The notes under the pieces: generated by a model | Told to the model about the DNA's origin: nothing | Seen by the model: only the letters and a program-made list of their open reading frames with translations | Database searches by the model: none | Shown: positions 58,416 through 64,000 of the stretch, in pieces | Position numbering within the stretch: position 1 is the stretch's first letter | How the letters are laid out: each line of letters starts with the position of its first letter | NCBI GenBank assembly: GCA_949130495.1 | Contig: OX422219.1 | Coordinates: 270,119,111 to 270,183,110 of the forward strand | Reading direction: 5' to 3' | Origin: Sambucus nigra | Taxonomy: Eukaryota > Streptophyta > Magnoliopsida > Dipsacales > Adoxaceae | DNA: 64,000 nt | Program-made: the position numbers and the translations under genes

Positions 58416-59868
58416 TGATCGCGTTGAAAACCGAGCGTCCGTGTAAATACGCTAGTCGTTGTTGTCGGCTTCCAACCACAATACAAAAAAAACCTAAACT
58501 TTAACTACACTCTTGCGGAGTATAGTGGTGAGTCTGGGTATCGAATCCACAGGGAATGTTTGATAGATTTTAATTGATTTAATACTTAAAAAAAAATAAA
58601 GTGTAAAAGATGATGATTGAGTGAGAAAGGAAAAAGGGAAAAATAAATAAGTTAACTAAAACTAATTGGAAAATTAAGGTAGAGACACAATCCCCCAACC
58701 CTAGTGTATTGATGGTATAAAACTAATCGTAAATTTAACTGATTAATTTAACCCGAAATCTAGTACTCCCAAGCATTACGTATACGAGGTTCAAGCCCGC
58801 GTCATACTTAATCTGAGGATGAGTAAATCAGTATCGCGATAGTAGCACTCGAATTGCATTCTAAATCATCACGAGTACCCAGAGGCAAACGAGATATAAA
58901 GATCTACAATTGTTGTGTAACTACGCAATACGATCATAATCAATCATTAAATTCAGAGGACTAATATTATACACATGCGATTAACACATCAGGTTGGGTT
59001 CATGTATCCCAACCTTTTAAAACCTAGCCTAACATGGTAAATAATCATAAAAGTGCTGGAAATAGAAATTACCATGACTGAAGAACAAGAACATGCAAGA
59101 AGAAATCAAAGATTGAAGAAAAACCGAAAAAGCTCTTGAATTAATGGTGCAAAGTACGTGAATCTTTCTCCTAGATGTTCCTACTTGTTATGGAGATTTT
59201 ACATGAATGAAATCTTAATAAAAAGATTCCTAATGACTAAATACATAGGCTAGAGGTCGTTTAGAAGAGTCCCCAAAACATAAAACTCTTTTGGCTAAAA
59301 GATAAGCACAAAATAAAAATCCCGTATCTGGCAATTTGTCACACTTAGAAAGCGTGACTAATTTTGTAACGGTTCTGGAGCATGACAAATGGGCGAATCG
59401 GTTCGGGTACTGGGTGTACCGGTTCGGGTGAATTGGCTGGTTTCTGGACCTCTTTCAACACTTAGAATATTTTCCAACTTTCTTCTTTTCTTCCTTGGAT
59501 TTTTTCTCAACTTCAAATGATCATAACTCCTTCACCGTAGCTCGGATTTGGGTGCCGTTTTTTCCAGTATTCTCGTTGTTCCGATATCTTCAACTTTCCA
59601 GAAGTCCCCACTTCCGAACTAAGGCTGAAAAATTATGAAAATGCCCTTCAACTCCCCGATTCTTGGTTTCTTTCACTATTTTGAGTTCTCTTTTCCATCT
59701 TTCTTGCATGAAATACCTGTAAAACACATAAGAGATACAAAAATACAAAATACTTGCCCAAAAGGGCTAGTAGCATAGATATGAGATAAATACAAGCTAT
59801 TTACACCGCACGGGATCGTAAAAATACCGAAATTAAGGGGATAAATGGGAAGAATTTATGCCTAATCA
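58416..59868 (-). repeat. 3' LTR of the non-autonomous element (1453 bp)
   Basis: On the plus strand it runs TGATCGCG to CCTAATCA. It matches 62886 onward and, in reverse, the solo LTR at 5645-7136. It includes two AACCGGTT-like motifs near 59398-59430. Confidence 0.9.
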
Positions 59869-59880
59869 AACCCCCCTAAT
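59869..59880 (-). promoter_or_regulatory. Polypurine tract of the non-autonomous element
   Basis: On the minus strand TTAGGGGGGTT lies directly before the LTR start TGATTAGG. Confidence 0.8.
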
Positions 59881-61856
59881 TTAGAACTTTGCGCGTCCCG
59901 AGCAATGTAAAAGAACGAGAGTATGAGTTAAGGACCCTTCAAAAACTTTATTGGGATAGAATAATTTTTTCGCGGGCAAGCAATTGCAAATAGCGTATGC
60001 AACAAGCCTTTAAACCTCTAGGGTACCCTAGTAGGACGAGTGGTGTCTCGTGAGGGTTTGCAGTGAATATACCCACAAAATTCATTATTGACTCAAAGTA
60101 ATATCAAAATACTTAAAAATTGTAAATTTTAAACTCCCCAAAAACAGTCACCGTAAAGTCATATTTAGGAGTCTCAAGTCAGAGTGTGTGTGTGCGAAGC
60201 CAAAAATTGAACTGCTAACTTCCACCGATTGATCATTACGTTACATTCCAAAAATTCGTTTTGATTCAAATGCTCACGGGATGCTCTCTCAAACGAATCT
60301 CTCGGAATGTGGCTATTCTCTCGGTATGTGTGATTTTATAAATAGTAAATATAATGGACGCAAAGTCACGCACACAAATTGAAAGACGAAAATTTTTGGG
60401 TGAAAAGATCTCTTCATCGGAATACGTTCATAGGGAAATGGGAACCATCATCTCTTTTTCACACCATGTAATCTCTTTTATTATCTTTTTGTATTTTAAC
60501 TCTCCACGCGGTAACCAATTTCGCAATTTGGACTCGGTTAGGACTTTTTCGGGTTTAAGGTGTAATTGGGTAACATGAAATGGTTGGGAAATTCGGAATT
60601 GGAAAATTTTCTTATGATGTCCGTTAGTGCTTTTTTTTTTTTTTGGGGGGGGGGGGGGGGGGCTATTGCTCATTTTCTCTTCTTTTTATATTTTTTTTTT
60701 CCTATTTTTTTCACACTTTTCTTTTTTTGCTATTTTTTGTTGAGCATTCTTCTATTTTTTTCTTGCCCCTTTTTCTTGCACTTTTCGGACTTAAATTATG
60801 ACTTTTTTCATTTTTCACAATTCCGGGCTATTTGAGTTTTTCGGGTTACCAAACGAAAAGGATAAATTTTATTCGGCTCAATTGGGTTATCAAAGGGATA
60901 AGTTTTCACATCTTTTTATGGCTAATATTTTTGGGTAACAAACGATGGCCTACTTCATTGTCCGAATTACTTATTAATTTACCATATACGTCTCGAGATT
61001 AATTTAATTTAGAGATTTGTAGCGCGCATTTCGAGACAACATTCCCTTTTTCGTAACCGATCAAAATAATAAAATAGAGATCATCAACGACTTTTGTAAA
61101 ACGCTGAATTAGAACTATGAGTTAACCATTAACTCGAATTGATTTAAAAACTCAAAAAGATCGATAGGCTCGAAATCTCACCGGGTTTTGTTAATCTCCA
61201 CACTTATTTGTAAAGTCGTCAATTTTCGCACAATTTCCATCTTTGGTCAATTTCGGCTTTGTGCATTTGATTTTTAAAACTTGAGACAAAATATTTGTAA
61301 CATTTTTGAAGCTTTTAAATTCCAATCTTTATTTATTTTGAAGAAAAATATTTTTGGCTTTTTTCAAAATTTTTCAATTTAAAAAAAAAAAAAAACACTC
61401 TTGGAAAGAACATGTGATCGAATCAATGAATCTAAACAATAAACGGGAAGAATATCCCACACCCCCTAACTTAAATGTTGCATTGTCCTCAATGCGAATC
61501 AAGAACACAACATAAAGAGAGGAAAAGAAAGATATTACCCAAAATGGAGCGATCCCGGATGAATGTGAGTCCATTGAATCTTCAAAACATGTTAGAACCA
61601 AGCATAGCAAAAATAATAACAAGAATTCTAAACTAAAAAAAAAGTTAACTATTGTACAAGCTACGATTTTCACATTCTAATGAGTTATACAGTAGAAGTC
61701 GAAAAATTTGAGGGTCCACCCAAAATACAATATGACTTTGAGGGATTAATGGTGTACCCTCACTAGGATGCATGCCTCCCGAAAAATAAGGATTCCGTTT
61801 GAACAACGGAAGGCATGTGCAAAGTGGAAGAAATGAACCATCACCATTTAAAAAAT
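59881..61856 (-). other. Non-coding internal region of the non-autonomous element
   Basis: AT-rich with long T-runs on the plus strand. A second PPT-like block at about 61456-61500 (on the minus strand GAGGACAATGCAACATTTAA followed by GTTAGGGGGTG) resembles the stretch beside the true PPT, suggesting an old duplication or recombination. No gag, protease, RT, RNase H or integrase motif was found in either strand. Confidence 0.7.
60631..60662. repeat. T14G18 homopolymer junction
   Basis: Fourteen T followed by eighteen G on the plus strand. Such a G-run can form quadruplex structure and is prone to sequencing error, so its length is uncertain. Confidence 0.85.
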
Positions 61857-62764
61857 TTAGGGGGATAATGAGGGATTTGAGTGTATAGGGGGACAAGTAC
61901 CATTGGGATCCAAGAAAAATAGAATCATGTCCCAAAGATTTTTCAAGTTGGGAAGCAGAGCACACAAACATAAAGAGTCCATCTTGGAAAACAATTCAAG
62001 CATAGAGTCCTTGTCCTCAAAATCTTCTCCCCCAAAATTTTCAACTGGATCTGGTGGAGTGACACGTCTAAGTGTATGGCCCGTAAGATGAAGCATCTCA
62101 AAAAAACATTCCCATATAAGAATCGGATCAACATCCTCAAGACATTCATCCAGTTCTTGTAATGGATTTAATGGTTCGATAATAGTGGTGACACAAGGAG
62201 ACAGTTGATCCTCAACCTCAATAGGTTTTGAAATATTTATAATAGGTTGAGATTCAAAAGTACTTTGATCACTCTCAATGATTTCGTTCTCAAAATTGTT
62301 AGGGGAAGCGCAAGTCCCAACTTTTTCTGAGCTATCTAAATAATCATTAAAATCCTTGCAAGTTGCTTTAACTTTCAACTCTAAAGTAGCAAGGTCATCG
62401 AATTGCTTTTTGCTAATAAGCATGAGTTCTTACAAAGTAGGCTTCCTTGGTTCTAGCACCTCAGATTCCTCATTTGGTTGAAAACATTCTTCAACTTCAA
62501 AAATATCGGAAGGAAAATCCTCATTGGGTTCAAATAATGCATCTAACTCTTGCTCCCAATAACGATTTTTTCCCGATACTCTTTTTCAAGTCTTTTTTCT
62601 TCAAGAAATTCATTTTGATAAATTTGGATGGCCTTAGCACTGGGCTTGTATTTTTTATACTCATCTTTAGTGATATTGATCCAATGTTTATAAATCTTGA
62701 GCGCCTCCTCCTCCTCACTATTATCATAACAATTAAACTCACCAAAGGAGTTAAAGTAAGACAT
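61857..62764 (-). pseudogene. Unknown acidic protein frame of the non-autonomous element
   Basis: Starts MSYFNSFGEFNCYDNSEEEE at 62764, about 100 bp after the PBS, where gag would begin. It continues with KHWINITKDEYKKYKPSAKA and a charged helix, shifts frame near 62565 (ELDALFEPNEDFPSDIFEVE), has one stop near 62428, and runs on through LISKKQFDDLATLELKVKA and LDECLEDVDPILIWECFFEM to 61857. About 300 codons in all. I do not recognise it: no Gag core or zinc knuckle. It may be a captured or family-specific protein. Confidence 0.55.
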
Positions 62765-62864
62765 TTCAAATTGGGCAATTCAAAAACGTGACACCCATAT
62801 TTTTGGATTTTTTTTTAAAAGATCAAATTCGGGATTAACAAACCTAACCTAAAGTCTACCTAAT

Positions 62865-62882
62865 TCCCTGGCAACGACGCCA
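62865..62882 (-). promoter_or_regulatory. Primer-binding site of the non-autonomous element (tRNA-Asp type)
   Basis: On the minus strand TGGCGTCGTTGCCAGGGA begins three bases after the LTR end CTCGATCA, close to the canonical TGGCGCCGTTGCCGGGGA site. It sets the minus orientation. Confidence 0.85.
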
Positions 62883-62885
62883 TTT

Positions 62886-64000
62886 TGATCGAGGTGGAAA
62901 TCGAGCGTCCGTGTAAATGCGCTAGTCGTTGTTGTCAGCTTCCAACCACAATACAAAAAAACCTAAACTTTAACTACACTCTTGCGGAGTATAGTGGTGA
63001 GTCTGGGTATCGAATCCACAGGGAATGTTTGATAGATTTTAATTGATTTAATACTTAAAAAAATAAAGTGTAAAAGATGATGATTGAGTGAGAAAGGAAA
63101 AAGGGAAAAATAAATAAGTTAACTAAAACTAATTGGAAAATTAAGTAGAGACACAATCCCCCAACCCTAGTGTATTGATGGTATAAAACTAATCGTAAAT
63201 TTAACTGATTAATTTGACCCGAAATTTAGTACTCCCAAGCATTACGTATACGAGGTTCAAGCCCGCGTCATACTTAATCTGAGGATGAGTAAATCAGTAT
63301 CGCGATAGTAGCACTCGAATTGCATTCTAAATCATCACGAGTACCCAGAGGCAAACGAGATATAAAGATCTATAATTGTTGTGTAACTACGCAATACGAT
63401 CATAATCAATCATTAAATTCAGAGGACTAATATTATACACATGCGATTAACACATTAGGTTGGGTTCATGTATCCCAACCTTTTAAAACCTAGCCTAACA
63501 TGGTAAATAATCATAAAAGTGCTGGAAATAGAAATTACCATGACTGAAGAACAAGAACATGCAAGAAGAAATCAAAGATTGAAGAAAAACCGAAAAAGCT
63601 CTTGAATTAATGGTGCAAAGTATGTGAATCTTTCTCCTATATGTTCCTACTTGTTATGGAGCTTTTACATGAATGAAATCTTAATAAAAATAGTCCTAAT
63701 GACTAAATATATAGGCTAGAGGTCGTTTAGAAAAGTCCCCAAAACATAAAACTCTTTTGGCTAAAAGATAAGCACAAAATAAAAATCCCGTATCTGCCAA
63801 TTTGTCACACTTAGAAAGCGTGACTAATTTTGTAACGGTTCTGGAGCATGACAAATGGGCGAACCGTTTCGGGTTCTGGGTGTACCGATTCAGGTGAATT
63901 GGCTGGTTTCTGGGCCTCTTTCAACACTTAGAATATTTTCCAACTTTCTTCTTTTCTTCCTTGGATTTTTTCTCAACTTCAAATGATCATAACTCCTTCA
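62886..64000 (-). repeat. 5' LTR of the non-autonomous element, partial
   Basis: Begins TGATCGAGG on the plus strand and aligns to 58416 onward to the window end. About 340 bp of it should lie outside. Confidence 0.9.

Larger units (their letters stand above)
58416..64000 (-). mobile_element. Young non-autonomous LTR element (LARD-like), 5' LTR running off the window
   Basis: Long LTR at 58416-59868, PPT, internal region of 3.0 kb, PBS, and the first 1115 bp of the other LTR at 62886-64000. The LTRs differ at about 20 positions in 1.1 kb by eye. The interior has no gag or pol motif but one partly open unique frame on the minus strand. The tRNA-Asp-type PBS and a TTGAGGACAATG phrase upstream of a G-rich tract resemble Athila/Tat-clade Ty3/gypsy elements, which probably mobilise it. 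It is inserted in Tat-2 aORF1 and flanked on the left by TATAG. Confidence 0.85.

Noticed and set aside
58416..59868. The possibility that this LTR is the 3' LTR of Tat-2
   Set aside because: It does not match the Tat-2 LTR at 46946, it pairs with 62886 onward, and its PPT and PBS are on the minus strand.
62447..62791. A 114-codon plus-strand frame
   Set aside because: It is antisense to the better-supported unique frame of the non-autonomous element and has a low-complexity hydrophobic composition.

Overview
This is plant nuclear DNA, probably from a eudicot. It is AT-rich and consists almost entirely of nested LTR retrotransposons. I recognise no host gene, tRNA, rRNA or CRISPR array. All element coding regions seen here carry stops, frameshifts or lost active-site residues, so nothing in the window looks autonomous. 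No species can be named from the sequence.

Layout. 1-2.9 kb is unassigned AT-rich DNA with a TG microsatellite and a cluster of GTTAC/GTAAC motifs. About 2.9-18.8 kb holds a truncated Tat-lineage Ty3/gypsy element on the minus strand (Tat-3), split by a minus-strand chromovirus (Del-A, 5126-16881, LTRs about 2.9 kb). The left LTR of Del-A contains a solo LTR (5645-7136) and its right LTR contains a 660-bp hAT-type MITE. A Tat-like LTR fragment follows at 18.84 kb. A second Tat element (Tat-1, plus strand, 20431-39697, 5-bp target duplication TCTGG) carries a SIRE-type Ty1/copia element (minus strand, 28884-37667). 39.7-43.0 kb is a decayed SIRE-like gag remnant. 45.2-46.9 kb is the N-terminal half of a Tat accessory gene (Tat-4), cut off by the 5' LTR of a third large Tat element (Tat-2, plus strand, from 46946 past the window). 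Tat-2 is interrupted by a chromovirus LTR fragment (51645 to about 53620) and by a young non-autonomous LTR element on the minus strand (58416 to beyond 64000).

How the parts fit. Each Tat copy that retains the region carries, downstream of pol and on the opposite strand, accessory coding sequence that I resolve into two consecutive coiled-coil genes. The upstream one (aORF1) has an N-terminal domain of the putative-gypsy-transposon type (Pfam Transposase_28) and a conserved intron. The downstream one (aORF2) has a C-terminal domain with a recurring PR-x2-W-x2-(G/D)-Y ... GY-x2-GWL-x-A signature that can be aligned among three independent copies here. In Tat-2 a tandem array of hairpin-forming 31-bp units lies where pol and the antisense genes converge.

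Relative ages agree with the nesting. By eye, LTR divergence is about 12% for Tat-1, about 7% for the SIRE element inside it, and about 2% for the non-autonomous element inside Tat-2. All percentages are rough hand counts.
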